Position numbers and translations under genes: made by a program. The notes under the pieces were generated by a model, which saw nothing but the letters and a program-made list of their open reading frames with translations, had not been told where the DNA came from and did not search any database. DNA of 64,000 bases. Source: Lachnospiraceae bacterium (GTDB taxonomy: Bacteria; Bacillota; Clostridia; Lachnospirales; Lachnospiraceae). The stretch covers positions 1 through 64,000 of the forward strand of contig JAUNCZ010000011.1 in assembly GCA_030526405.1 (NCBI GenBank). The letters run 5' to 3'. This document shows, piece by piece, positions 38,906 to 47,582 of the stretch. Position 1 is the stretch's first letter; each line of letters opens with the position of its first letter.

Positions 38906-39790
38906 ATGAAAGTAGGAATTATCGGAGCAACAGGAACCATGGGAAATTCTATCGCACAGGTATTTGCATCTGCAGAGTGCATTGATGAGGTCTTTCTCTG
39001 CGGTACCACAGAAGAACGAAGCAAAAAGGGTAAAGAGAAGATTCAGAAGGCCTTCAGCAAACGTGTTGCCAGAGGCAAGATGAATCCTGATGATGCCGAG
39101 AAAATCCTGGCAAAGATCTCCACCGGTATCCTGAACCAGTGCGGAGACTGCGATCTGATTCTTGAGTCTGCCCTGGAGGATATCGATATTAAGAAAAATG
39201 TATTCCAGGAACTGGATTCCATCTGTAAGGCGGACTGCATTTTCGCCACCAACACCTCTTCCATCTCCATCACAAAGATCTCCAACGGAATTGATCATCC
39301 TGTGATCGGCATGCATTTCTTCAATCCGGCCACAGCCATGAAGCTGGTGGAGATCATTGCAGGCTACAATACTCCACAGGAGGTAATCGATAAGATCGAT
39401 GCCCTTGCAAAGGCCATCGGAAAACAGCCGGTACATGTGGGCGAGGCTGCAGGATTTGTGGTAAACAACCTGCTGATCCCCATGATCAACAGTGCCGCCT
39501 TCCTGAAGATGGAGGGTGTATCCGATGTAAAAGGCATCGATGATGCCATGAAGCTGGGTGCCAACCATCCAATGGGGCCTCTGGAGCTGGGTGATCTCAT
39601 CGGTCTTGATATCTGTCTCACCATCATGCGTGTAATGTTCGATGAGACCAAGGATGCCAAATACAGACCATGTCCTCTTCTTACCAAGATGGTCCGTGCC
39701 GGAAGTCTTGGCAGAAAAACAGGCAAAGGATTCTATATCTACAACGAGGACGGAAGCAAGACACCTGTGGATTGCGCAGAGGCCTGCTGA
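38906..39790 (+). CDS. 3-hydroxyacyl-CoA dehydrogenase (3-hydroxybutyryl-CoA dehydrogenase-like)
   Basis: NAD(P)-dependent enzyme that interconverts 3-hydroxyacyl-CoA and 3-oxoacyl-CoA. Over 294 residues it has a Rossmann fold with GATGTMG (7-13), where most relatives have GxGxMG. The catalytic pair is His137 in GMHFFNP and Glu149 in KLVEI; Asn188 lies in FVVNNLLIPMINSA. The C-terminal domain contains ANHPMGPLELGDLIGLDI. The usual butyrate partners (crt, thl, bcd, etf) are absent, so its pathway is open. It has a ribosome site AGAGG before the ATG and its own terminator. Confidence 0.88.
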   Translation: MKVGIIGATGTMGNSIAQVFASAECIDEVFLCGTTEERSKKGKEKIQKAFSKRVARGKMNPDDAEKILAKISTGILNQCGDCDLILESALEDIDIKKNVFQELDSICKADCIFATNTSSISITKISNGIDHPVIGMHFFNPATAMKLVEIIAGYNTPQEVIDKIDALAKAIGKQPVHVGEAAGFVVNNLLIPMINSAAFLKMEGVSDVKGIDDAMKLGANHPMGPLELGDLIGLDICLTIMRVMFDETKDAKYRPCPLLTKMVRAGSLGRKTGKGFYIYNEDGSKTPVDCAEAC

Positions 39791-39869
39791 ACCAATACAT
39801 AAGATAGTTTCTCTCCTTACATAACTGCAAAAGCAGCAGAAAATCTTCCATATTTTCTGGCAAACTATG

Positions 39870-39921
39870 AAAACGCGGAGACATTACTGATCCATGATCA
39901 GCAATGTCTCCGCGTTTTTTA
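39870..39921. terminator. Strong terminator between convergent genes
   Basis: A long stem, AAAACGCGGAGACATT with AATGTCTCCGCGTTTT, has an inner CTGAT/ATCAG stem and ends in TTTTTT. It serves the dehydrogenase gene, and perhaps the convergent pepD. Confidence 0.9.
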
Positions 39922-39994
39922 CTGTTCTGTCTGTTTGCCCGGTACCCTTTCTCAGAGGTACCGATCCTTCAGATCCTGTGTACTTTTTAGCAGT

Positions 39995-41455
39995 TTATTT
40001 TAATTTAGCAAGGGTGCTCTTCAGCAGCTCCCAGGTGCGGGCAGTGGAATCAATGCTCAGCACCTCTGCAGTTGTGTGGATATTTCTCATCTGCGGGCCG
40101 AAGGAAATGCAATCCAGTCCCGGCAGCTTGGCAGAAAACAGTCCGCACTCCAGTCCTGCGTGGATGCCTTCCACCACAGGCTCCTGTCCATACTGCTCTT
40201 TGTATACTGCAACCATGGTATCGCGAAGGAGAGATTCCGGTCTGTACTCCCAGCCAGGGTAATTTCCTGAAATATCCACAGTACCTCCCACCAGCTCCAC
40301 CATGGAGCGTACTCTCTCCAGCAGGTGCATTTTCTCTGTCTCGCTGGAGCCTCTGAGGGCGGAGCTGAACACAACAGCCTCAGGAGTTGTCTGAAGGATT
40401 CCCAGGTTCAGAGAAGTCTGTACCATGTTCTCCATATCCGGATTCATTCGCTGGATTCCATTGATATAATCCATCAGCAGCACGATCACCTGAGCAGAGG
40501 ATTCTAATGTGAAGCAGGTAACAGCTTCGCAGTCCTCAGCGGAAACAGCAATCTCAATGCCCTTCTCAACAGTGGCATACTCCTCATTTACAACTGCGAT
40601 CTCCTTTTTCATGATCTCCTCAGCAGTTGCTGCTGCTGCCTGAGGTACAAGAACCGTTGCCTCACTGAAGGTGGCAATGGCATTGTCCTTCTCGCCACCG
40701 GAAATGCTTACCAGCTGCACCTGAACTGCTCTGCGCACTGCGTTCAGCACACGTCCCAGCACAATATTTGCATTCAGTCTTCCCTTATTGATCTCTACCC
40801 CTGAGTGACCGCCGCGGAATCCTGTGAGCTTCATCTTCAGCACGGTACCTGCCTTCTCCTCCTTCTCGTAGGGAACAGAAGCAGTGGCACAGAGACCACC
40901 GGCACAGCTTACGGTAAAGATTCCCTCATCCTCGGAATCAATGTTCAGGAACAGACGTCCCTTCAGATCGGAGCAGTCAATGGCCATGGCACCATCCATA
41001 CCCACCTCTTCATCAGTGGTAACCACCAGCTCCAGCGGAGGGTGTGGAATAGAATCAGAGTCCAGCAGTGCAAGACCGTAAGCCACAGCAATTCCGTCAT
41101 CTCCTCCAAGAGAGGTACCCTTTGCAGTGAGCCAGTTCTCTCCCTGCTCCTGGAATACCTCCAGATCCAGTCCCTCTGTATCCAGATTCTTCTGACAGTC
41201 CGCTGTTTTAACAGCCACCATATCCATATGACCCTGGATGATCACCGGGGCAGAATTCTCATAGCCTGCTGTTCCATCCTTCCAGATGATAACATTCTGC
41301 GCCTCATCCTGTCTGTATCTCAGACCGCGGTCCTGAGCAAATTTCACAAGGTAGTTACTGATCTGATCCAGATTGCCGGATCCGTGAGGAATGCTGCAGA
41401 TCTCTTCAAAAAATGTAAGAACCTGTTTTGGTTCATAATTGGATAAAATTCCCAT
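39995..41455 (-). CDS. pepD: Aminoacyl-histidine dipeptidase (M20 family)
   Basis: Cytosolic zinc dipeptidase of the PepD type, which hydrolyses dipeptides such as Xaa-His. The 486-residue protein has the first metal ligands His76 and Asp78 in IIQGHMDMV. The bridging Asp119/120 is in LGGDDGIAVAYG, the catalytic Glu pair 149-150 in TTDEEVGMDGA, and a lid dimerisation domain lies between about 190 and 390. Late residues HAGLECGLFSAKLPGLDCISFGP hold the final His. AAAAGGAGA precedes the ATG. It is a single gene. Confidence 0.93.
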   Translation of the reverse strand: MGILSNYEPKQVLTFFEEICSIPHGSGNLDQISNYLVKFAQDRGLRYRQDEAQNVIIWKDGTAGYENSAPVIIQGHMDMVAVKTADCQKNLDTEGLDLEVFQEQGENWLTAKGTSLGGDDGIAVAYGLALLDSDSIPHPPLELVVTTDEEVGMDGAMAIDCSDLKGRLFLNIDSEDEGIFTVSCAGGLCATASVPYEKEEKAGTVLKMKLTGFRGGHSGVEINKGRLNANIVLGRVLNAVRRAVQVQLVSISGGEKDNAIATFSEATVLVPQAAAATAEEIMKKEIAVVNEEYATVEKGIEIAVSAEDCEAVTCFTLESSAQVIVLLMDYINGIQRMNPDMENMVQTSLNLGILQTTPEAVVFSSALRGSSETEKMHLLERVRSMVELVGGTVDISGNYPGWEYRPESLLRDTMVAVYKEQYGQEPVVEGIHAGLECGLFSAKLPGLDCISFGPQMRNIHTTAEVLSIDSTARTWELLKSTLAKLK

Positions 41456-41506
41456 TTGTATTCTCCTTTTGATTGGTGCTAACAGTATAGCACACTTCCA
41501 CAGAAT

Positions 41507-41558
41507 CTGTAACTACAGAGTTACAGCCCGGCAGCGGGATAAACCGCTGCCGGGCTGT
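41507..41558. terminator. Two hairpins between pepD and phoR
   Basis: CTGTAACT-ACAG-AGTTACAG (41507-41526) overlaps by a few bases a GC-rich 15-bp stem (41523-41537 with 41544-41558). They lie after phoR on the minus strand, but the T-run is poor, so they could act as an RNA 3'-end stabiliser. Confidence 0.55.
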
Positions 41559-41617
41559 ATTGATGCCAGGCTCTGCCTTCCATTTCAGTACCTGTCAGAT
41601 CTGACTATCCCTGTTTT

Positions 41618-42940
41618 TCAGAAAAATACGGTAATGGTGGTGCCCACTCCCGGTGCACTGTCCAGCTCAATACTGGCATCGTGCAGCTCCACAATATGCT
41701 TCACAATGGCAAGGCCAAGGCCCGTTCCTCCCGTGGCCTTGGAGCGGCTTTTATCCACCCGGTAAAATCGTTCAAATACCCGCTTCTGCTCCGAAGCAGG
41801 AATGCCGATGCCGGTATCCTTTACGATCAGTACAGGCTCCGGATCCTTCTTCACAGTTACTTTCACCCGTCCTCCCCGGTTGTTGTACCGGATGGCATTC
41901 TGCACCAGATTCTCCGTCAGCTCCTTCAGCATATCCCTGTTTCCCCGGATCAGGCAGGTGGTGCCATCAAAAACCAGACGTACGTCCCGCTGCCGGGCAT
42001 TTTCCCTGAGAGCTTCCATGCACTCTCCCACCACCTCATTCAGATCCAGTGGCTCAAAGGAGGGCTCCCTCTCGCTTCGATCCAGCTCCGACAGGCGGAT
42101 GATATCCGTGATCAGAGACAGCAGCCTGTCCGCATTTTTCCGGATTTCCCGGCAAAAATGCTGCCGCTTCTCCTCAGGGATCAGACCTCCCTCCAGAAGC
42201 TCTGCATAGCCGGATATGGCTGTCAGGGGAGTTTTCAGCTCATGGGACACATTGGCGGTGAAGTCCTGTCTTGCCTTTGCTGCCGCCAGAATATCTGCAT
42301 GCTGTGACCGAATCATATTTGCAAAGGGCTCCAGCTCCTTATAGGGGGTCTCATACTCGCTGTCCTCCAGATGATTGGCCATCATCTCGATGGGCCGCAG
42401 CAGCTGTTTTGTCAGCACATGGGACAGCACTACACAGATGCTGATGATCACCAGAATGATCAGGGCTGCCACAGGAGCGGCAGACAGAAACACAGACCAG
42501 AGACTTTTTGCATTGGTGGCCACACGGAGCACCGTACCGTTGTTCAGAAGCACCGCATAATAAAAGGTGCTCTGGTTCATGGTGTCGGATCTTCTCACCG
42601 ATGCTCCTGTCCCCCTGGAAAATGCCTCCCGGATCTCCGGCCTGTCCAGATGGTTTTTCAGATTCTTTGCGGTGGCATCGTTGTCATAGAGCACGGTACC
42701 ATCCGCCTCGATCCAGGTGACACGCAGCTCTCTCATGTCCGTGGACAGATCGATCTCATCTGTGTCAATATTCACCGATTCAAAATAGTGTGTATCCTTC
42801 AGAAGTTTTGCGCTGATCTCCAGATCCGAGCGCACCTGCTTCTGGAAAAGACTGTAATAAATTATGGTTATTCCGATTACCGTGGCAAGAACAGCCAACA
42901 GGGCGATTCCCACCAGTCTGCTGTTAATCTTTTTTTTCAT
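41618..42940 (-). CDS. phoR: PhoR-type sensor histidine kinase
   Basis: Membrane sensor kinase of 440 residues. One helix at about 10-30 and one at 150-175 enclose a roughly 120-residue extracytoplasmic domain. A HAMP-like linker follows (about 177-225), then the H box with His233 in NVSHELKTPLTAISGYAELLEGG. The ATPase has N (ENLVQNAIRYN), G1 (DTGIGIP) and G2 (GTGLGLAIVKHIVELHDA) boxes. The gene overlaps its response regulator by four bases and lies next to a Na/Pi transporter and pst genes, so phosphate sensing is the likely role. Confidence 0.88.
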   Translation of the reverse strand: MKKKINSRLVGIALLAVLATVIGITIIYYSLFQKQVRSDLEISAKLLKDTHYFESVNIDTDEIDLSTDMRELRVTWIEADGTVLYDNDATAKNLKNHLDRPEIREAFSRGTGASVRRSDTMNQSTFYYAVLLNNGTVLRVATNAKSLWSVFLSAAPVAALIILVIISICVVLSHVLTKQLLRPIEMMANHLEDSEYETPYKELEPFANMIRSQHADILAAAKARQDFTANVSHELKTPLTAISGYAELLEGGLIPEEKRQHFCREIRKNADRLLSLITDIIRLSELDRSEREPSFEPLDLNEVVGECMEALRENARQRDVRLVFDGTTCLIRGNRDMLKELTENLVQNAIRYNNRGGRVKVTVKKDPEPVLIVKDTGIGIPASEQKRVFERFYRVDKSRSKATGGTGLGLAIVKHIVELHDASIELDSAPGVGTTITVFF

Positions 42941-43605
42941 TCGATCACATATCCCACATTTCTTACTGTTCTGATGCGGCTTCCGTAGTCCAGAAGCTTA
43001 TGTCTCAGAGTTTTAATATGCATATCCAGGGTTCTGGATTCCCCCTCGTAATCCATTCCCCATACCTGGTCCAGAATGGTATTTCTGGCCAGAACAATTC
43101 CCTTATTCAGAAGAAGCAATGACAGAAGTTCATATTCCTTATAAGTCAGACTGATCTGGGTGCCCTGAAGGGTCACCTCATGCTTTTCATTGTTCAGCAC
43201 CAGTTCATCCAGCACCAGCTCCTTCACCTCCTCCGGCTGGGTTCGCCGAAGAATTGCCTTTACCCGGGAGATCAGCTCCATCACGGAGAAGGGTTTTTTG
43301 ATATAATCGTCTGCCCCGTCCTCGATTCCCTTCACAAGATCCAGCTCTGTGGTCTTCGCAGTCACCATGATCACCGGCAATCGCTTTGTATCCGGTCTTC
43401 TCCGCAGCTTCTTTACAATCTCATTGCCGCTCTCATCCGGCAGCATCAGATCCACCAGACAGAGGTCCGGAAGTACCGACTCCAGCTGCTGGTAAAAATC
43501 CTTTGCACAGGAAAAGCCCAGAACCTTATGTCCTCCGTTCATCAGGGCAAACTCCTCTATCTCCCGAATATTGTCATCGTCCTCAATAATATAGATCAGC
43601 GCCAT
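42937..43605 (-). CDS. phoB: PhoB-type response regulator
   Basis: An OmpR/PhoB-family activator of 222 residues. The receiver domain has the acidic pocket EDDD (8-11), phosphoacceptor Asp52 in CLVDLMLPDESG and the conserved Lys in TAKTTELD. The C-terminal winged helix (about 125-222) includes LTYKEYELLSLLLLNKG and the recognition part GESRTLDMHIKTLRHKLLDYG. It should bind the TTTTAC repeats found at three promoters in this cluster. No such repeat stands directly upstream, so it may be read through from the Na/Pi gene past a hairpin. Confidence 0.9.
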   Translation of the reverse strand: MALIYIIEDDDNIREIEEFALMNGGHKVLGFSCAKDFYQQLESVLPDLCLVDLMLPDESGNEIVKKLRRRPDTKRLPVIMVTAKTTELDLVKGIEDGADDYIKKPFSVMELISRVKAILRRTQPEEVKELVLDELVLNNEKHEVTLQGTQISLTYKEYELLSLLLLNKGIVLARNTILDQVWGMDYEGESRTLDMHIKTLRHKLLDYGSRIRTVRNVGYVIE

Positions 43606-43647
43606 GTTATCACCTCAGTTTCTTTTCTTCTTTTCTCTTTAACCGAA

Positions 43648-43676
43648 GAACCCCAATCAACCAGTGATTGGGGTTC
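43648..43676 (-). terminator. Hairpin between the Na/Pi gene and phoB
   Basis: A perfect 12-bp stem, GAACCCCAATCA with TGATTGGGGTTC, has a five-base loop. The minus-strand tail after it (TTCGGTTAAAG) is not T-rich, so it may dampen but not stop readthrough into phoB. Confidence 0.55.
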
Positions 43677-43692
43677 GCCTTCACTATGTTCT

Positions 43693-45504
43693 TTATGCCT
43701 CTATCATACCATCAGATTTTCTGATTGGGTACTTCTGCAGAAGATTTTCATACTCTGTATTAAAGGCCTGTCGCTCCTCATGGGTAAAATTCTTGAAATA
43801 TCCATGGGTGCTGTAATCATTGTCGTAGATGGTGATCATCTCCACCGCCACATTGGAGCAGTGATCTGATACCCTCTCCAGTCCGTTCAGGATATCCTCC
43901 AGGATAAAGCCCATCACGATGGAGCAGGCTCCCTCCTGCAGTCTTCTGATATGGTTTTCCTTTACCTTCTTGGCAAGAACATCGATTACCTCCTCCAGAG
44001 GCTCCACATGGGTGGCAGCGCGGGCATCACCTCTGCAGAAGCTGTCCACTGTCATGGTGCAGATGTCCTGCACAGCCCCTGCCAGAGTAGTAAGCTCTCT
44101 TTTTGCATTGGCAGTAAAAGCCAGTCCCTTCATCTGAATCTCCTGGGCAGCCTTCACAATCTCCATGGCATGGTCGGAGATACGCTCAAAATCACTGATG
44201 CTGTGAAGGATAATGGACATGCTGTGGCTGTCCGCTGCGGAAAGGTTTTTGCTGGACAGCTTCACCAGATAGGAGCCCAGCACATCCTCATACTGGTCAC
44301 CCACAGACTCCAGACGGATCACCTCTCTGGCCTTCTCCTCATCGTAGGAGAGAAGCACATCCAGGGCCAGTTCCATGGCTCTGCCGGTAACCTCCGCCAT
44401 CTCCCTTGCCTTACCTCGGCACAGCTCCATGGCAAAGGCCGGTCTTTCCAGAAATCGCTCATCAATGGTAATCTTCTCTGCTGCGTCCTCCGGCTCTTTT
44501 CCATCAGGAATGGTCAGCTCGGCCAGCTTCACCAGCTGATTGGAAAATGGGAAGAGAAGAAGGGTTGCACCGATATTAAACAGACTGTGGATCACAGCGA
44601 TGCCGGCAGCATTAGCAGCAGCACCTAAAAATGCAAACTCAATAAAGTTACCTGCTGTATAGAACACAACCATAAATACCACGGTTCCCACCAGGTTGAA
44701 ATACAGATGCACCATGGCGGCACGTCTTGCATTCTTGCTGGCTCCGATGGAAGAAATAATTGAAGTTACACAGGTTCCGATGTTCTGTCCCATAATGATG
44801 GGAAGAGCCACCGCATACTGCACTGCACCTGTGGCACAAAGAGCCTGCAGGATACCTACAGAGGCGGAGGAACTCTGGATAATAGCGGTGAGGATCGCTC
44901 CCACAGCCATTCCCAGCACAGGGTTGCTGAAGGCAGTCATCATTCCTGTAAAGGAAGGATTATCTGCCAGCCCTGATACAGCACCGCTCATGGTCTCCAT
45001 ACCGAACATCAGCACCGCAAAACCAAGAAGAATATTTCCCACATCCTTCTTCTTTGATTCTGCCTTGCTGGCCATCACAAGGATGATGCCGATGGCAGCA
45101 AGGACAGGAGAGAAGGAAGAAGGCTTCAGAAGCTTCAGCCAGATGGTACTACCCTGAATGCCTGTCAGAGACAGCATCCAGGATGTGATGGTGGTACCCA
45201 CATTGGCACCCATGATAATTCCCACCGCCTGAGACAGCTTCATAATCCCCGAGTTAACAAAACCAACCACCATAACCGTGGTGGCAGAAGAAGACTGGAT
45301 CACGGCGGTTACACCGGCACCCAGCAGCACTGCCAGGATCCGCTTTGAAGTGAGCTTCTCCAGCACACTCTCCAGCTTACCTCCTGCCATCTTCGACAGG
45401 CCATCTCCCATGGTATGCATTCCATACAGGAACAGGGCCAGTCCCCCTATCATATTCAGCAAATCAAAAATGTCCATAAATTTTACCTCTCTTAGTAAAT
45501 ACAT
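43693..45504 (-). CDS. Na/Pi cotransporter family protein with PhoU-like tail
   Basis: Phosphate transporter of the NptA/YjbB type, 603 residues. Two Na/Pi repeats each contain the QSSSA signature: AVIQSSSATTVMVVGFVNSG near residues 65-85 and AIIQSSSASVGILQALCATG near 200-220. About residues 360-590 form a PhoU-like helical domain (SLEVSD-type segments such as ISDFERISDHAMEIV and LNGLERVSDHCSNVAVEM). Such proteins move phosphate with sodium. It has its own Pho-type promoter, so it should be induced by phosphate shortage. Confidence 0.9.
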   Translation of the reverse strand: MYLLREVKFMDIFDLLNMIGGLALFLYGMHTMGDGLSKMAGGKLESVLEKLTSKRILAVLLGAGVTAVIQSSSATTVMVVGFVNSGIMKLSQAVGIIMGANVGTTITSWMLSLTGIQGSTIWLKLLKPSSFSPVLAAIGIILVMASKAESKKKDVGNILLGFAVLMFGMETMSGAVSGLADNPSFTGMMTAFSNPVLGMAVGAILTAIIQSSSASVGILQALCATGAVQYAVALPIIMGQNIGTCVTSIISSIGASKNARRAAMVHLYFNLVGTVVFMVVFYTAGNFIEFAFLGAAANAAGIAVIHSLFNIGATLLLFPFSNQLVKLAELTIPDGKEPEDAAEKITIDERFLERPAFAMELCRGKAREMAEVTGRAMELALDVLLSYDEEKAREVIRLESVGDQYEDVLGSYLVKLSSKNLSAADSHSMSIILHSISDFERISDHAMEIVKAAQEIQMKGLAFTANAKRELTTLAGAVQDICTMTVDSFCRGDARAATHVEPLEEVIDVLAKKVKENHIRRLQEGACSIVMGFILEDILNGLERVSDHCSNVAVEMITIYDNDYSTHGYFKNFTHEERQAFNTEYENLLQKYPIRKSDGMIEA

Positions 45505-45519
45505 TCATTATTTATCATG

Positions 45520-45575
45520 AGCATATTTCCTTCAGGTAAAATCTACAGACACCTTCATGTAAAATCCGTGTAAAA
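45520..45575 (-). promoter_or_regulatory. Pho-type promoter of the Na/Pi gene
   Basis: On the minus strand, TTTTAC elements end at 45570, 45559 and 45536 (spacings 11 and 23), followed nine bases later by a -10 TATGCT (45525-45520). The same geometry stands upstream of the 82-residue gene and of pstS. Confidence 0.75.
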
Positions 45576-45613
45576 TTCCGGAGGATCCTGTCCTGCCTTC
45601 GCCACCACACCTC

Positions 45614-45862
45614 CTATAGAGACGTGGACATCTCGGTTGTATTGTACAGAAACAGCAGACCGCCGAAAAATCCGATAAACACAGCGGGATACCCCACAAA
45701 GCACAGCAGGCCCCATCCGCCGGACAGCAGGAGACGACCTGCAGCCAGCCACACAATGGCTCCCGCCAGTGCGCTGAGCAGAACTGTCATAAGCAGAAAC
45801 AGTCCGATTCTTTTATCCCTGTTCATATTCTTTTTATTTACTCTGCACCAGATTTTATTCAT
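45614..45862 (-). CDS. Small Pho-controlled membrane protein
   Basis: An 82-residue protein of unknown function with a basic N terminus (about 1-18) and two hydrophobic segments (about 19-42 and 47-73, rich in Gly and Leu), ending in a short polar tail. It could span the membrane twice. The first ATG has GGAGG nine bases before it; an internal Met13 (45826) is an alternative start. It has its own Pho-type promoter and lies between phoU and the Na/Pi gene, so it likely has a role in phosphate starvation. I recognise no family. Confidence 0.65.
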   Translation of the reverse strand: MNKIWCRVNKKNMNRDKRIGLFLLMTVLLSALAGAIVWLAAGRLLLSGGWGLLCFVGYPAVFIGFFGGLLFLYNTTEMSTSL

Positions 45863-45928
45863 ATCACCATTCCTCCTTCAGTATTCTCTCAACAATACCT
45901 CTGATCCCTCTGGATCTTCTTTTCAGGA

Positions 45929-45985
45929 AGAATAGCAACCCTGTGTAAATTCTGTTATCCACTTCATGTAAAATAAAGGTAAAAA
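45929..45985 (-). promoter_or_regulatory. Pho-type promoter of the small membrane protein gene
   Basis: TTTTAC/TTTAC elements with their G at 45979, 45968 and 45945 (spacings 11 and 23) precede TATTCT (45934-45929) by nine bases on the minus strand. Confidence 0.75.
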
Positions 45986-46059
45986 AATCAGTTCTGTTCC
46001 TTCACATGGCTTCTGTAAATCAGCTGGAAATCTCCTCTTTTTTCTGCTGTCCATCAGAA

Positions 46060-46710
46060 CTACTGTTTTTCCAGTCTCTGCTCATCCACTGCAAAGATCA
46101 CCCACTCCGCAATGTTGGTGGCATGGTCTCCAATGCGCTCCAGATATTTGTTCACCAGAAGAAGATCTGCCGCCTCCTCTGCATAATCCTGATGCAGCTG
46201 CATCACTCCGATGAGGTCCGCCTTTACATTCAGAAACAGCTCATCCACAACATCATCGTGGCTGATCACATCTCTGGCCTTCTCGATATTTCGCTCCACA
46301 TAGGCTTCAATTGCATGCAGGAGCATTTCCATCGTTTCTGCTGCCATCCTTCTGATGTTGTCAGACTCCAGGGGATAGGGATTTCTGGCCATCAGAATGG
46401 TCAGCTCCGAGATATCTGCCGCGTGATCCCCGATGCGCTCCATATCTGTCACCATCTTCATGGCTGCTGTGATACAGCGCAGATCCCCTGCCACCGGCTG
46501 CTGCTGAGCCAGAAGCTGAAAACAGAGCATCTCGATCTTTTTCTGCTCCTGATCCACCAGCTCATCCTCCTGCATGATCTGTCTTGCCCTCTCCTCATCC
46601 TGCTCAAAAAATGCTGTGATGCTGTTCTGGATCGCCCTTACGATCTGGTTTCCCATCTGAATCATCTCATTGTTCAGAATATGCAGCTGTTCATTGAATT
46701 TATTTCTCAT
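46060..46710 (-). CDS. phoU: Phosphate transport regulator PhoU
   Basis: Cytosolic regulator that links the Pst transporter to PhoR and limits phosphate uptake. The 216-residue protein consists of two three-helix repeats, each with the PhoU metal motif: ERIGDHAADISELT near 115-128 and ERIGDHATNIAEWVIF near 192-207. The start is placed at 46710, where MRNKFNEQLHILNNEMIQMG matches the family; the frame is open upstream through the end of pstB but is not PhoU-like there. It follows pstB by 16 bases as the last gene of the pst operon. Confidence 0.93.
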   Translation of the reverse strand: MRNKFNEQLHILNNEMIQMGNQIVRAIQNSITAFFEQDEERARQIMQEDELVDQEQKKIEMLCFQLLAQQQPVAGDLRCITAAMKMVTDMERIGDHAADISELTILMARNPYPLESDNIRRMAAETMEMLLHAIEAYVERNIEKARDVISHDDVVDELFLNVKADLIGVMQLHQDYAEEAADLLLVNKYLERIGDHATNIAEWVIFAVDEQRLEKQ

Positions 46711-46726
46711 CTTGCACCGCCTTTCA

Positions 46727-47488
46727 TCAGCCAAAGCGTCCTGTGATATAGTCCTCTGTTCTCTTATCCTGCGGGTAAGAAAAGATCTGCTTTGTCTCAC
46801 CGAATTCAACCAGATCTCCCAACAGGAAAAATGCCGTATCATCCGCCACACGAACTGCCTGCTGCATGTTGTGGGTAACGATTACCACGGTGTATTTTTT
46901 CTTCAGTTCCTCCATGAGATCCTCGATCTTTCCTGTGGAAATAGGATCCAGGGCAGAGGTGGGCTCATCCATCAGAAGCACCTCCGGCTGTACCGCCAGG
47001 GCTCTGGCAATACAGAGACGCTGCTGCTGTCCACCGGAAAGGCCCAGGGCAGATTTTTTCAGACGGTCCTTCACCTCATCAAAGATGGCGGCGCCACGAA
47101 GACTCTCCTCCACGATCTGATCCAGGGTCTGTTTATCCCTGATTCCGTGAATTCTGGGGCCGTAGGCAATATTGTCATAGATGCTCATGGGAAATGGGTT
47201 GGGCTGCTGAAATACCATTCCCACCCTTTTTCTTAAAACAGTGGTATCCACCTCCGGAGCATAGATATCCTCTCCTTCCAGCAGTACCTTTCCCTCAATC
47301 CTCACATTGTCCACCAGATCATTCATTCTGTTCAGAGTCTTCAGAAAGGTGGATTTTCCACAGCCGGAAGGTCCGATAAAGGCTGTGATGGCATTTGGAC
47401 GGATGTCCATATTTATGCCCTTCAGGGCATGATTTGTTCCATAATATAAGTGCAGATCCTGCACCCTGATCTTCGCATTCTCTTCCAT
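46727..47488 (-). CDS. pstB: Phosphate ABC transporter ATP-binding protein
   Basis: ATPase of the high-affinity phosphate importer, 253 residues. It has Walker [10 protein letters not shown] (about 35-43), the Q loop [18 protein letters not shown], the ABC signature LSGGQQQRL (about 150) and Walker [14 protein letters not shown]. The C-terminal H-loop region reads [20 protein letters not shown]. The [11 protein letters not shown] stretch is specific for PstB. It sits between pstA and phoU; the 94-bp gap to pstA holds a dispersed repeat. Confidence 0.96.
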   Translation of the reverse strand: MEENAKIRVQDLHLYYGTNHALKGINMDIRPNAITAFIGPSGCGKSTFLKTLNRMNDLVDNVRIEGKVLLEGEDIYAPEVDTTVLRKRVGMVFQQPNPFPMSIYDNIAYGPRIHGIRDKQTLDQIVEESLRGAAIFDEVKDRLKKSALGLSGGQQQRLCIARALAVQPEVLLMDEPTSALDPISTGKIEDLMEELKKKYTVVIVTHNMQQAVRVADDTAFFLLGDLVEFGETKQIFSYPQDKRTEDYITGRFG

Positions 47489-47517
47489 GTAATTCTTGTG
47501 TTCCTCTTTCTATCATA

Positions 47518-47560
47518 GAGCGGACATTACCAATCCGCTTCGCTGCCTGCTCATAAACCA
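47518..47560. repeat. 42-bp dispersed repeat, copy 2, inside the pst operon
   Basis: This copy matches 37333-37374 (GAGCGGACATT ... CAATCC.CTTCGCT ... CTCAT.AACCA). It occupies most of the pstA-pstB gap, the only loose joint in an otherwise tight operon, so it looks like an insertion that was tolerated. Confidence 0.6.
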
Positions 47561-47582
47561 CTGCCATCTGCAGTGATTTATA

